NCBI GenBank assembly: GCA_905160935.1
Contig: CAJHZI010000462.1
Span: 1-64,000, forward strand
DNA: 64,000 bases
Origin: Enchytraeus crypticus
Taxonomy: Eukaryota; Annelida; Clitellata; Enchytraeida; Enchytraeidae
Direction: 5' to 3'
Shown: positions 31,721-41,935 of the stretch, piece after piece
How the letters are laid out: each line of letters opens with the position of its first letter
Numbering within the stretch: position 1 is the stretch's first letter
Program-made: the position numbers and the translations under genes
The notes under the pieces: generated by a model
Database searches by the model: none
What the model was told of the DNA's origin: nothing
What the model saw: only the letters and a program-made list of their open reading frames with translations

Positions 31721-32061
31721 GTACTAGTGGAGTGGAGGTTTACTTGTTTTTCTCAGTTTCAGTGCAATGGTTGAATAGGAGAGGTTAAAGAGAAAAGAGA
31801 AAATGTTGATGTATATGCTGATGAGAGTGAAATATTTTATTTCATTTATAAATAGCACATATAACTTTATTACCTTTAGTTGTGTTTCTGTATCTATCAA
31901 CATCCAGTTCCAAGTGGATAGCCTTAGAGTTCTAGTAAGTAATAAATAGAATCCAAATGAAAACCTTACAAATAATACACATCGGGCTATCCTGTTTAAT
32001 ATTTATACACTAAATTTAGTTACAATCTTTTGAATATTTACACAAATGAAAAATACTTCAC
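31721..32061. other. No gene seen
   Basis: AT-rich spacer before the long TAA repeat; no motif recognised. Confidence 0.4.
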
Positions 32062-32172
<111 letters not shown>

Positions 32173-33115
32173 GTGCTCTAGCGCTCGTAATAAGTTCACA
32201 AGTGCTCCACATCTGCCGATGCATCCAATGACGAAGAGCTGTCAGTTTGGTCCAATGGCCAAGTCACTTGTTCTCCGCCCTCGACCGCAGCCAATAAACA
32301 AAAGTCATGGGACCGTCCTATAGTGGATCGGATATATAGTCGACTTTTGTAGTCCCACTCCAGAGCAGTAGACAGAGCAGAACTTCTAGCTGTGTCAATC
32401 AAAAAAGCAGCGACTGGCTTTATGCTCTTCCCATTGCTTCTTGCGGACTTTTCTTGGACAATGAGGCAACTCGAGTGGCTGTTAGCTACCGTTTATGTGC
32501 GAAAACTTGCGAACCTCACATTTGCCCCTGCGGTCATGAAGTCGACGTTTTGGGTCTCCATGGTCTCTCCTGCAAACGAAGCTCAGGCAGAATGTCTTGC
32601 CATCAAAATTTAAACGACATACTATGGCGAGCCCTTTCGCGTGCTGGCATCCCTTCCTGGAAGGAACCAAGCGGGTTGTCTAGGTCAGATGGTAAGCGCC
32701 CGGATGGCTTAGCCTAAGTGCCTTGGTGCAACGGTAAATGTGCCTATGGGTTGTAACGGTCATTGACACTATGGCAAATTCCAATCTGAGTACAACCTCA
32801 GCCACTGCCGGTGAAGCTGCTAAGAAAATGTTTAAGTACTGCGATCAGTCCTTAGAGTACGAAGTTGTTCCGGTGGCCATTAAAACCATGAGCCCCATGA
32901 ATCCCGATGGAGTTGACTTCATTAATGGCATAGGAAGGCTAATTTCAGAGCGAACCGGCGATAAACTTTCCATAACTTTGCAAAGATTTAATGCAGTCTG
33001 CTTCAGCAATTCTTTTAAACAGCTAGACGGCCTCGTGTAGCCGGTTGGCGATTTAGCACGTTTTGCTCAAATCGCTTATCAAACCTTGGGTTCTTTACAC
33101 CCGGGGTCAAAAATA
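32173..33115 (+). pseudogene. R2/R4-type LINE fragment, RLE domain, copy 1
   Basis: C-terminal part of a non-LTR element with restriction-like endonuclease. Readable across frames: a block matching SSDWLHALPIASCG in its relatives, LDNEATRVAVSYRL, the zinc motif CPCGHEVDVLGLHGLSC (C-x-C-x8-H-x4-C), and SDGKRPDG with the RPD of the PD-(D/E)xK nuclease. In-frame stop after KRPDGLA, a frame change after MANS and another near the end. It is bounded by TAA repeat at the left and by AATAATAAT-type repeat at 33115 on the right. Confidence 0.75.
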
Positions 33116-33301
33116 GTAATAATAATATTAATAACAATAATAATAATATATACACTTATTTAGTAATATACATGTAATTTGTCTACAGTTATCTAATAAT
33201 TAATAATAAAAATAATCATAAAGGAAAATTCGTTAGAGATGAAGAGAGAACGAGGCCTACTGTATCCAGCGGTCCACAGGCTGCTCTCGATAATATAATG
33301 A

Positions 33302-33306
33302 TGATG

Positions 33307-33343
<37 letters not shown>
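33302..33343. repeat. TAA microsatellite
   Basis: ATGATGATAA then pure AATAAT repeats, left boundary of copy 2. Confidence 0.95.
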
Positions 33344-33735
33344 GTGAGTAACCAGAAATCATGGGACCGTTCTATAGTGGATCGGATTTATAACCGTCTG
33401 TTAGAATCTCAGTCCAGTGCAGTAGACAGACTACGACTCCTAGCTGTATCATCCAAGAGAAGCAGCGACTGGCTTCACGCACTCCCTGCGGCTTCTTGTG
33501 GGCTTTTTTAGACAATGAGGCGATTCGAGTAGCCGTTAGTTTCCGTTTAGGGGCGAAAACTTGCGAGTCTCACATGTGCCCCTGCGGTCATGAAGTCGAC
33601 GCTTTAGGTCTCCACGGCTCCTCCTGCAAACGAAGCTCAGGTAGAATGTCTCGCCATCACAATTTAAATGACTTAATATGGCGAGCACTTTCAAGAGCAG
33701 GCATCCCTTCCTCTAAGGAACCAAGTGGGATGTCC

Positions 33736-33885
33736 ACCCGTGATCTGACTGACCACCCGGATTTTGTCTCGCACCGTTTATGGACCCCTCACTTTGCTCA
33801 TCGGCTTTGATCACAGTGCTCAATGGACGACTGTCATGGACGACAGTAGCAATCTAATCGTATTGTTGTTGTTGTTGTTGTCCAG
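33736..33885 (+). mobile_element. SINE-like repeat with GTT tail, copy 2
   Basis: Inserted in the nuclease domain of LINE copy 2: copy 4 runs without it from CCAAGTGGGTTGTCCA straight into GATCAGACGG. Flanked by near-identical TGTCCA/TTGTCCA (probable target duplication). Ends in TTGTTGTTGTTGTTGTT. Homologous to 31566-31720. Confidence 0.7.
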
Positions 33886-34314
33886 ATCAGACGGCAAGCG
33901 TCCGGACGGCATGACTTTAGTGCCCTGGTGCAACGGTAAATGTTCATATCACGGTCATTGACACTATGGCAAACTCCTACCTGAATAAGACTTCAGTCAC
34001 AGCCGGTGGAGCTGCTGTTCATGCCGCCTCTAGGAAGTTGGATAAATACCGTGATCTGTCCTTAGGATATGAAGTTGTTCCGGTGGCCATTGAAACCATG
34101 GGCCCGATGAATCCCGAAGGAGCTGACTTTATTAATGGCATAGGCAGACTTATTGCAGAGCAAACCGGCGATAAGCGAGAGACTTCTTTTCTTTGGCAAA
34201 GGCTTTCCATGCCTTTGCAAAGATTTAATGTAGTCTGCTTCAACAATTCTTTTAAGTCGATTGAGGACCTCGAGTAGCCGGGCGGCGATTCAGCACGTAT
34301 TGCTCGAATCGTTT

Positions 34315-34340
34315 TTATCAAACCCCGGGGGGTTTGATAA
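34315..34340. repeat. 12-bp perfect fold-back absent from sister copies
   Basis: TTATCAAACCCC (34315-34326), GG, and its complement (34329-34340). In copy 4 the same place reads TTATCAAACCCCAGGTTCTT, so the second arm is an added inverted copy of the first. Confidence 0.95.
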
Positions 34341-34363
34341 CAATTCTTTACACTGGGGTAAAA

Positions 34364-34447
34364 AAATAATAACAATAATAATTATTATTATTATTATTAC
34401 TATTTATTATTATTATTGTTATCATTATTATTATTATTATTATCATC

Positions 34448-34481
<34 letters not shown>

Positions 34482-34483
34482 TT
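34364..34483. repeat. AAT/ATT compound microsatellite
   Basis: Mixed AATAAT and ATTATT with GTT and ATC variants; 3' boundary of copy 2 and 5' boundary of the next unit. Confidence 0.95.
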
Positions 34484-35423
34484 TTGCAGGACACTGAATT
34501 GGAAGAGTTGAATGAACAAATTACTGGTGAACAGTTGAACCTCGACAATGAGATCACTGACGTGTTAGGTGACGATCGCGATGTGGTTCAGGAACACTAT
34601 GTGGACGCTGTTAGTCCTGACGTAACCAGAAACAAGGAAAACACCTCCAACAGTCTACCCAGAATTAATCTTAGACCTGCCATTTCAGCACCTATGCAGA
34701 ATCTAAGTCCCATCCCATCTGTGGCTTCATCTGTTCTAACCCAAAATAAAAGCCAAATCCAAACGGGTGCCCGACCTATACCCCCAAAAACTCAAATTAA
34801 ATCGGGGGTTCAGTCCACGCAGCCTCAGCCTCAGGTGCCGACTGGTGACAAGCGGGCACTGGGGCAGCACGTGAGCACTAGGGTGATCGTGAACGGGTTG
34901 AACACAGCCCGTCTAAAAGAGAAGAGATGCGTCCTACGTCCCTGCCTCTCAATACCCCCCTCCTCCTCCTCGAGTGTGTTCATAGAGCCTGAGATAGGTC
35001 CACAAGAGTTTTCTGCGCTGACAATCAGCGAAAAAAATAAGAAACTCGAGGCTAGAATGGCCTGTCTCCCAGGGGTCCCTCTTACCAGGGCCACAGCACC
35101 AGGGTCAAAGGCTGAACCAGATGTTGGCCTCAGGGCAGGCTGAGGCGGAGAGGCAGAGCTCATCGGGTTTTACAAATCAGAGCTCTAATCAAGCGGATAC
35201 TCGCTCCCAAAATTCTCTAGGAACAGCTATCCAGATTTCAGGGTCGATGACTTCTAAAAGCGGTTCTCCCAACAGAGTTCTCACAAGTGCCTCATCAACG
35301 CCTATTCAGGGGAGTCACCGTCGTGGTGGATCGATAACAGATGAAGTAGAGACGGGCGCTGCTGGAGCCAAAAGTTGTGGATTCAGGGCAATGTCACCCG
35401 CTGCATTTCTACAATATCTCTAG
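34484..35423 (+). pseudogene. Pro/Ser/Gln-rich ORF of the TAA-associated LINE group
   Basis: 34484-35143 is open (219 codons: acidic start, then Pro/Ser/Gln-rich, ending DVGLRAG and stop). An overlapping frame runs 35121-35423 with MLASGQAEAERQSSSG. The end of the first frame and all of the second recur in inverted orientation at 35812-35510, where the stop after LRAG is also kept. It is flanked by TAA/TTA repeats like the RLE copies. Function unknown; low-complexity N-terminal or C-terminal extension of the LINE protein is possible. TTATTATTTTGCAG before it resembles a splice acceptor but lies in microsatellite. Confidence 0.45.
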
Positions 35424-35812
35424 TTATATTCCTCCATCTACTGAATAATAATAATAATTATTATTATTATTATTATTATTATTATCTTCGACAGTTGCTC
35501 TTTGTTATATTCTTGCGAAAGTTAAACGCTGCTGATCTCAGCAGCGGGTGACATTGTCCTGAATCCACTGCTTTTGGCTCCAGCAACGCCCGTCCCCTCT
35601 TCCTCTGTTATCGATCCACGACGACGGTGACTCCCCTGAATAGGCGTTGTTGAGGCAGTTGTGAGAACCCTGTTGGGAGAACCGAGTTTAGAAGTCAACC
35701 ACCCTGAAAGCTGGATGGCCTTTCATAGAGAATTCTTGGATCTAGTTTCCGCTTGATTAGGGCTCTGATGTGTAAAACCCGATGAGCTCTGCCTCTCTGC
35801 CTCAGCCTGCCC
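35106..35812. repeat. About 300-bp inverted repeat centred on TAA/TTA
   Basis: 35106-35412 on plus matches 35812-35530 on minus at roughly 90% by eye. Between them lies TAA turning into TTA (35443-35486), so the whole can fold into a giant hairpin. It probably arose from two copies inserted in opposite directions into the same repeat. A 9-bp perfect palindrome (35527-35546) marks the point where the arms stop matching. Confidence 0.8.
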
Positions 35813-36884
35813 TGAGGTCAGCATCTGGTTCTTTAGCGGATTCTGCATGTTCAGACATAGGCCCCAGCGCCCCTCTCCCTGCCTCCCCTGTCGTATTCCG
35901 TGACAAACTCTGCAGGGAATGTCGAGGGGAAGCGTGACTGGGATTGTACGAGGCATGCCGCTGATTGCAGGGAGATCTGGACAGATGGCTGAGTGAGGTG
36001 GGGTAGCCAGCCTGGGTACCCGAGGAGCCACCGCATTCGTTAGGTCTCTGTTCCATTGTCCTCTCGTGAGTCCTGTCTTTCTTAGCCTTCACTGTTTTAA
36101 CGCGCATCTGGTCGTAGTGATTTGTAGCGACCCACGATCGGTTCATGAAAAATTCATTCATTCTTTCTACCACTCTCTCTGACTCTTCAAAACCATCGAC
36201 AGGTTGACTGCGTAAATTGTTCCGAGGATATATCAATGTCTGCCTCAATACCTGCCTCTTACTACTCGAAGGGCATTTATTTCTACCATCCCTGGAGGCA
36301 CCCAGGAAGTTCCCGGCCTCCGAGAATCTAGGGGATACGGCGTTGGTGCGCCATGGAGGACAGGGCTGAGAGGCGGCGGAGAAACTCTCCCTGAGGCAGT
36401 AGCCCCTGCCCAGGACTCCCTGTTCAAGGCGACCCAGTGAGAGGGGTTTAACACTTTGACAAACTGAATGAATAGCCTCTGAGTCACTCTCCAACAAGCC
36501 TGAGGAACTTTCTTTGTAGATGGCAGTCACAGCTGGGATGGAAGTGATGTCAGAGGGCTTAGAAGTTCGGGCGGAGTTTGCGTAAGGGTTATGGACGTCA
36601 TACTTGAATAGAGCAGATTCAGGAGGAGAAGCGTTTGTAGATAGACTAGTAGACAAAACTCTATTAGTCAGATCACTTTCTTCCGTTGCAACAGCCTTGA
36701 CAAGACCTATCGCAGGTGCCATTAGTCCTGGTTGATGTTCATGAATGTCTTCAGAAATTATTTGATGTACATGAAGAACTTCATTACCAGGCTGACCATG
36801 ATGATGATTTTCTGAACGGAATTGTGCATGTGAGTAGACTGTTGAAGGATGGCGGGGTGAAATTATATCCTGAGTGTGAGCCAA
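35510..36884 (-). pseudogene. Pro/Ser-rich ORF of the LINE group, minus copy
   Basis: A 360-codon open frame (36884-35802), His/Ser/Pro-rich, ending DADLRAG and stop, overlapped by a second frame with MLTSGQAEAERQSSSG. It lies downstream (minus direction) of the RLE domain at 37.2-37.8 kb, and reading through the palindrome at 36950-36979 continues into it, so it may be the C-terminal or 3' part of the same element. No known domain. A frame this long without stops in a decayed region suggests recent coding use, though its TTG-type start is not convincing. Confidence 0.4.
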
Positions 36885-36949
36885 GCTGTTGGAGAGAGAA
36901 GTAGGACGATGTCGATAATCAGATACAAGAGAGTCATTCGGACAGAAAG

Positions 36950-36979
36950 CTATGCTATAAATGATAATTTATAGCATAG
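36950..36979. repeat. 13-bp perfect fold-back in the LINE
   Basis: CTATGCTATAAAT (36950-36962), GATA, complement (36967-36979). On minus it interrupts the conserved RQRLSV... stretch where sister copies encode LQRFNAVCF. Confidence 0.95.
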
Positions 36980-39900
36980 ACTGAGAGTCTCTGTCTCAAA
37001 AAGCTGGTTTCACGCTTATCTCCTGTTGCGGCGGATAAATGTTTACCCAATGAAGAAATAAATTCGCTTCCTTCCTCATCAATAGGACCTAAGGTCTCGA
37101 GAGCAAGAGGAATAAAACAATAGCTACGCGACAATTCGTTGTATTTGGTTATTTTACTGTCGGCGGCTAGTTCTGCAGCTCCACCAGCTGACACCGAAGA
37201 CACGTTTAGATATGACTGGGCCAGGGTATCCTTTACCGTAGCGTCCCATCTAGCGTCCCGTAGCGTAGACCATCTGGCCTTTTACCATCTGATCTTGAAA
37301 TTCCGGTCGGTTCTTTTATGGCGGGAATATTGACCTTTATCCGGGCATGCCAAATTATGTTATTAATATTGTGGTGCCTGCTCGATATGCCAGCGCTCTT
37401 GCGGCAGAAAAGTCCATGATGACCTTTAGGGTCAACCTGACTGCCACAAACACATGTATGAATTTCGCAAAGCTTGATGCCGAGTCGGAGACCGCCTGCT
37501 ATTCTGATGGCTTCGTCATCAAGGGGTAATCCGCAAGAGGCAATCGGAAGCGCGTGCAGCCAGTCACTACTGTGCGGAGACGAAACTGCAATTAATCGAG
37601 CTTTCTCTTTTAAGTCAGAAAGTGAGTTTAGAATCTGATCAAAGCTCTTCTTCACTATAGGATAGTCCCAATTTCTTTGAATTCCAGCAGCAGGACTGAC
37701 AGGAGCATTGGCCTCGACTTCACTACACCACATAGACTCAGCAGCTTTGATGTACACAGGATTGGAAGAGACACTGCTTCTCAGTATTTCTTGTTGAAGG
37801 CTCCGAGTAGAATTGTATGATGACAGGAAGGCTGACATAGACAGTTGAGAAATTCAGTGAATTCCGAGACCACCGAGTTCCGAACTGGAAGACTTGCTTG
37901 CTGCCATCGAGAGTCTGACAAGTCTGCATTTAGCAGGCTGCACAAACAATCTCTTGAAGTCTTGTCAATATTCTGGAGTAATGGTTTCTGAAAATAGGGC
38001 GAAGAGCGCAGAGTGTGCATTATCTTAGGAGCACTAACAGAGTAGCGCAGCAAGATCAGAGCATCGTGTCGCTGTATATCCTTTAATCTTTCAGCAGCCC
38101 TCTGTAGATCCGCATCATGTTTCTCTAGCTTAGTATCCATGGCATGGCCTACAGTTAGAGGAGCACCCTAAAGTTCTGCATCAGTGATGGAAGATTTCAT
38201 GAAAGATTCTAGTAGAGGATCAACATGAGTAATTGTCTTAGAGATAATCTCACACTTGTTTAAATTGAGCCTCAGACCGAGCTCTGCTCCCTTAGTCATT
38301 ACAATCCTGATATCATTATACCGTACTATCTAGACCACCAATCGTGAGATTATACAGATAGCTTATCCTGAAGATACTTTGAAGTTGGGTAAGAACAGGT
38401 TGAATAGCTGAACAGAAAAGCAACGGGCCCTAAGGGTCCCCCTGTTGAACTCCTTCACTAGAGTGGATGAATTTATTCCCAAATTTGAGAAGGGACGGTT
38501 GGCTATAGGCAGATGAACAGAAATTGTACATCTCTGGCAGAAGTCTTTGAACAGAATCTAACATCATTGACCTACTTAGGCAGTTGAATGCGTTAGCAAA
38601 GTCCAACTTAACTACAGAGAAACCCGAGATCAAATTCGTTATAAACTGACGGGTAGCATGAATTGCAGCTTCTTATCCACCAAATACACCGACACCCAGC
38701 TGAATAGGGCGAAGATAGTCAGAGATTTTGGGTAGGGAATACATGTTTACGCATTTATCCGCTAATCTCCTCCATGTATTACCTATGGCAATTGGACGAA
38801 TATCGCCATTCCCTTTCTGAATAGCAATTAGATTGGCCCCGAAAAGTACTGGTCGTACTTGAATAGGGCAGCCACCCCGAATTAGACAGTTTATAAAAGC
38901 AGTGATTGCTGTAGGCAACTGAGCACCTGACTCCTTGCAAAGAACTAAATCTTTGATATGTTGAGGACGAAAGCCATCAGGGCCACCAGCGGTTCCGGCT
39001 GTAAAGCTCAGCACGGCCTTCAACACAATGTCTTATTCGACTTTGATCACAAGTGTTGGAGACGATGAATGATTGTTAGGAGACTCAGCTGCAGTAGGAT
39101 GTTTATCCTGCAGCTGTTTGAAAGTAATTTCATTATTTTCCACTAATGATTTGTCCGAGCAGAGAATTCTGACTGCAGCGCGTATAGTACCTTCCTCTAA
39201 TTTGGACTGCACTGAAGCGGAAAGAGACGATTTAGAGAAGTGCCTTTTCTGTCCAGGCGCCATCTCTTGAGATACGTCAATGTTGTTAGGAATCTGATCT
39301 TTAGAGAGACGATTCCGAATGAGATTAGCCAAACTAAATTTTTTTCCCACCTTAGCAGGAAGTGATAGTCTTGAGGAAGTAAAATAAATGAGATTTTCCC
39401 AATTGACTAAATTCTCAGAATTTCTGGAAATATTCGAAAGAATGGCAATCAGAGCTCTAGCACAGGGAGCTCTGACAGACCTCTGAATGTGTTTGATAAT
39501 GGGTTGTGACAGCGTGGGGTGGCGAATGGTAAAGGAATCAGTCAATTAGTCGGCATCATTCGGACATATCAGGTCAGAAGCTTTATTGCTAGCAGCATTG
39601 GCGTTGAGACTACTGCTGCCAACTGCGTTGCCGACGATAGTATTTCTGCTAGCAGCAGAGTTTCTGCCTGTTCTGCAGTTTTTACGTTTACAATTAGCGG
39701 CGAGAACTGAGCCTGCACTGCAGTTGACTGTATGATCAAATATGGCGCTGCTGCTATCCGTAGGGTAGTCTGGTTGGCTGGACATTTGGTGGTCAGGTGA
39801 AGGTGTAGAACTACGGGAGTTGAGTGAATGTTTTGAGTCAGAGGCGGCTGACCTGAACCCAGACAAGAAGACTTACGAGGACCCTGTTTATGGATTAGGC

Positions 39901-40030
39901 CATCCCTCAAGTGGATTTGTCGCACGGCTAGACATAGCCGGCAGACACCATTCAGCTTACCAGCGGTTTGAGATAAAGGCCAATTCTGACGAGACATTTC
40001 CGGATAAAATTCATTAATCACGATGCGAAT
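36955..40030 (-). pseudogene. R2/R4-type LINE with RT, CCHC and restriction-like endonuclease (LINE-D)
   Basis: Minus strand, N to C: a Cys/His motif (CRLCLAVRQIHLRDG, about 39950); Ser-rich linker; conserved pre-RT block SLPAKVGKKFSLANLI (about 39370); RT with SFTAGTAGGPDGFRPQHIKD, FGANLIAIQKGNGDIRPIA, VVKLDFANAFNCLS (motif A) and GVQQGDP (motif B). At motif C, YLYNLTIGG is read where relatives have a DD pair, so both catalytic Asp are lost. Then the linker, SSDWLHALPIASCGLPLDDE, zinc motif CVCGSQVDPKGHHGLFC and SDGKRPDG of the nuclease. After RPDG the nuclease is scrambled by a short GACGCTA-type duplication. Frame changes at about 39030, 38660, 38400 and 37240. The 5' side is near TAA/TTA repeat at 40313-40377. 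Confidence 0.8.
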
Positions 40031-40312
40031 GACTATGTTAAGTAGAACTGGCCTAGAATTATGAGACAGTTAGGTAAATCCTTCAGAATATAATAATCTA
40101 TATCCTTAATCATAAATTAACGAGTCAAGAGTTATAGGAATGAGCCACTAGGTTAATGTTTATCAAGCAGAATACTAAATTAATAACGGTGTTTTAATTT
40201 TTAAAATATAAACAACCGCCATTTTACGTGACGTCATTATCCTCTCGTCACTTGGCAGAACATTAAAGAGACAAAAAAGAGCATGAATACTTACCTCTTC
40301 TGTCTATTAGAT

Positions 40313-40341
40313 GTCATTATTATTATTATTTAATTATAATG

Positions 40342-40375
<34 letters not shown>

Positions 40376-40377
40376 GA
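40313..40377. repeat. ATT then AAT microsatellite
   Basis: Short ATT run, AT-rich centre, then about 14 AAT units. It lies between LINE-D (minus) and copy 4 (plus). Confidence 0.95.
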
Positions 40378-41345
40378 CGCCATCCTTCATAAGTGCTCCC
40401 TTTCTGCCGATAGATCCATTGACGTTGCGTTGTCAGTTTGGTCCAAAAGCCTCACCTCCAGTGCTCCACCTTCTACCTCAGTCAGTAACCAGAAATCATG
40501 GGACCGTCTTATAGTGGATCGGATTTATACCAGTCTGTTATAATCCCAGTCCAATGCAGTAGACAGAGCACGACTCCTAGCTGTATCAACCAAAAGAAGC
40601 AGCGACTGGCTTCACGCTCTCCCTGTTGCTTCTTGTGGGCTTCTTTTAGACAATGAGGCGATTCGAGTAGCCGTTAGTTTCCGTTTAGGGCGAAAACTTG
40701 AGAGCCTCACATGTGCCCCTGCGGTTATAAAGTCGACGCTTTAGGTCTCCACGGCCTCTCATGCAAACGAAGCTCAGGTAGAATGTCACGCCATTACAAT
40801 TTAAATGACTTGATATGGCGAGCACTTTCAAGAGCAGGCATCCCTTCCTCTAAGGAACCAAGTGGGTTGTCCAGATCAGACGGCAAGCGTCCGGACGGCT
40901 TGACTTTAGTGCCCTGGTGCAACGCTAAATGTGCCGTATGGGACGTCACGGTCATTGACACTATGGCAAACTCCGACCTGAATACGTCTTCAGTCACAGA
41001 CGGTGGAGCTGCTGTTAATGCCGCATCTAGGAAGTTGGATAAATACCCTGATCTGTCCTTAGGATATGAAGTTGTTCCGGTGGCCATTGAAACCATGGGC
41101 CCGGTGAATCCCGAAGGAGCTGACTTTATTAATGGCATAGGCAGACTTATTGCAGAGCAAACCGGCGATAAGCGACAGACTTCTTTTCTTTGGCAAAGGC
41201 TTTCCATGACTTTGCAAAGATTTAATGCAGTCTGCTTCAATAATTCTTTTAAGCCGTTTGATGACCTCGAGTAGCCGGGCGGCGATTCAGCAGTATTGCT
41301 TGAATCGTTTTTATCAAACCCCAGGTTCTTTACACCGGGGTAAAA
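40378..41345 (+). pseudogene. R2/R4-type LINE fragment, RLE domain, copy 4 (best preserved)
   Basis: Open from 40711 to 41274. Zinc motif CPCGYKVDALGLHGLSC, then HYNLNDLIWRALSRAGIPSS, SDGKRPDG, and WDVTVIDT. The RPD followed by D about 15 residues later is the restriction-like endonuclease core of R2-group elements, which nicks the target for priming. It ends FKPFDDLE and stop, then a UTR ending CTTTACACCGGGGTAAAA and AATAAT repeat (41378-41402). It starts at almost the same element position as copy 1 (shared AAGTGCTCC and TCTGCCGAT), so these may be a defined short, non-autonomous form. Confidence 0.8.
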
Positions 41346-41603
41346 TTAAAAAAAATTAAAAAAATGAATTTAAAAATAATAATAATAATAATAATAATAA
41401 TATTTCATAAACTGAAACTTGGCAAAGAAGTCATGCTATACAAATGCAAAATATAATGCAAATCTTAAAGTCAGATGGACAAGTTCTAAATTTTGTCTGA
41501 TCTACTTTTCTTTTTCATTGTTTTTGGGCCTAGTGAAACCAAATGATAGGTTGGAGAAAATTTGAAAATAATTTTAAAAAATCACCGTTATAGGTGGGAC
41601 CAC

Positions 41604-41606
41604 TTT

Positions 41607-41655
<49 letters not shown>

Positions 41656-41665
41656 GTATATAGAA

Positions 41666-41723
<58 letters not shown>

Positions 41724-41935
41724 TTATATACATTGTATATATATGTATATATATTTATATACATTGTGTATATATATATAGATATGTATATATATACATC
41801 CATATACATATATATGGATGTAAGTCTGGAATCATCCATATACTGGTAATCATCCATATATCCATATATCTGGTATATCTATGTAATATCCATATATCTG
41901 GTAATTATCCATATACATATATATGGATGTAAGGC
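41604..41935. repeat. TA-rich repeats and ATCCATATA repeats
   Basis: Two TA runs, then several direct and inverted copies of ATCCATATA(T), such as at 41847, 41890 and 41920. Confidence 0.9.

Larger units (their letters stand above)
33344..34363 (+). pseudogene. R2/R4-type LINE fragment, RLE domain, copy 2, with SINE inside
   Basis: Same family as copies 1 and 4, shorter at the 5' side. Zinc motif CPCGHEVDALGLHGSSC; the nuclease region is split by a SINE-like insertion (33736-33885) and resumes with SDGKRPDG. The last ORF (33966-34277) ends FKSIEDLE and stop. The 3' UTR contains a fold-back palindrome (34315-34340) not present in copies 1 and 4. Followed at once by AATAAT/TTATTA repeat. Confidence 0.75.

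Noticed and set aside
34470-34484. Splice acceptor before the 34484 ORF
   Set aside because: TTATTATTTTGCAG arises naturally from the ATT microsatellite; no donor or upstream exon found.
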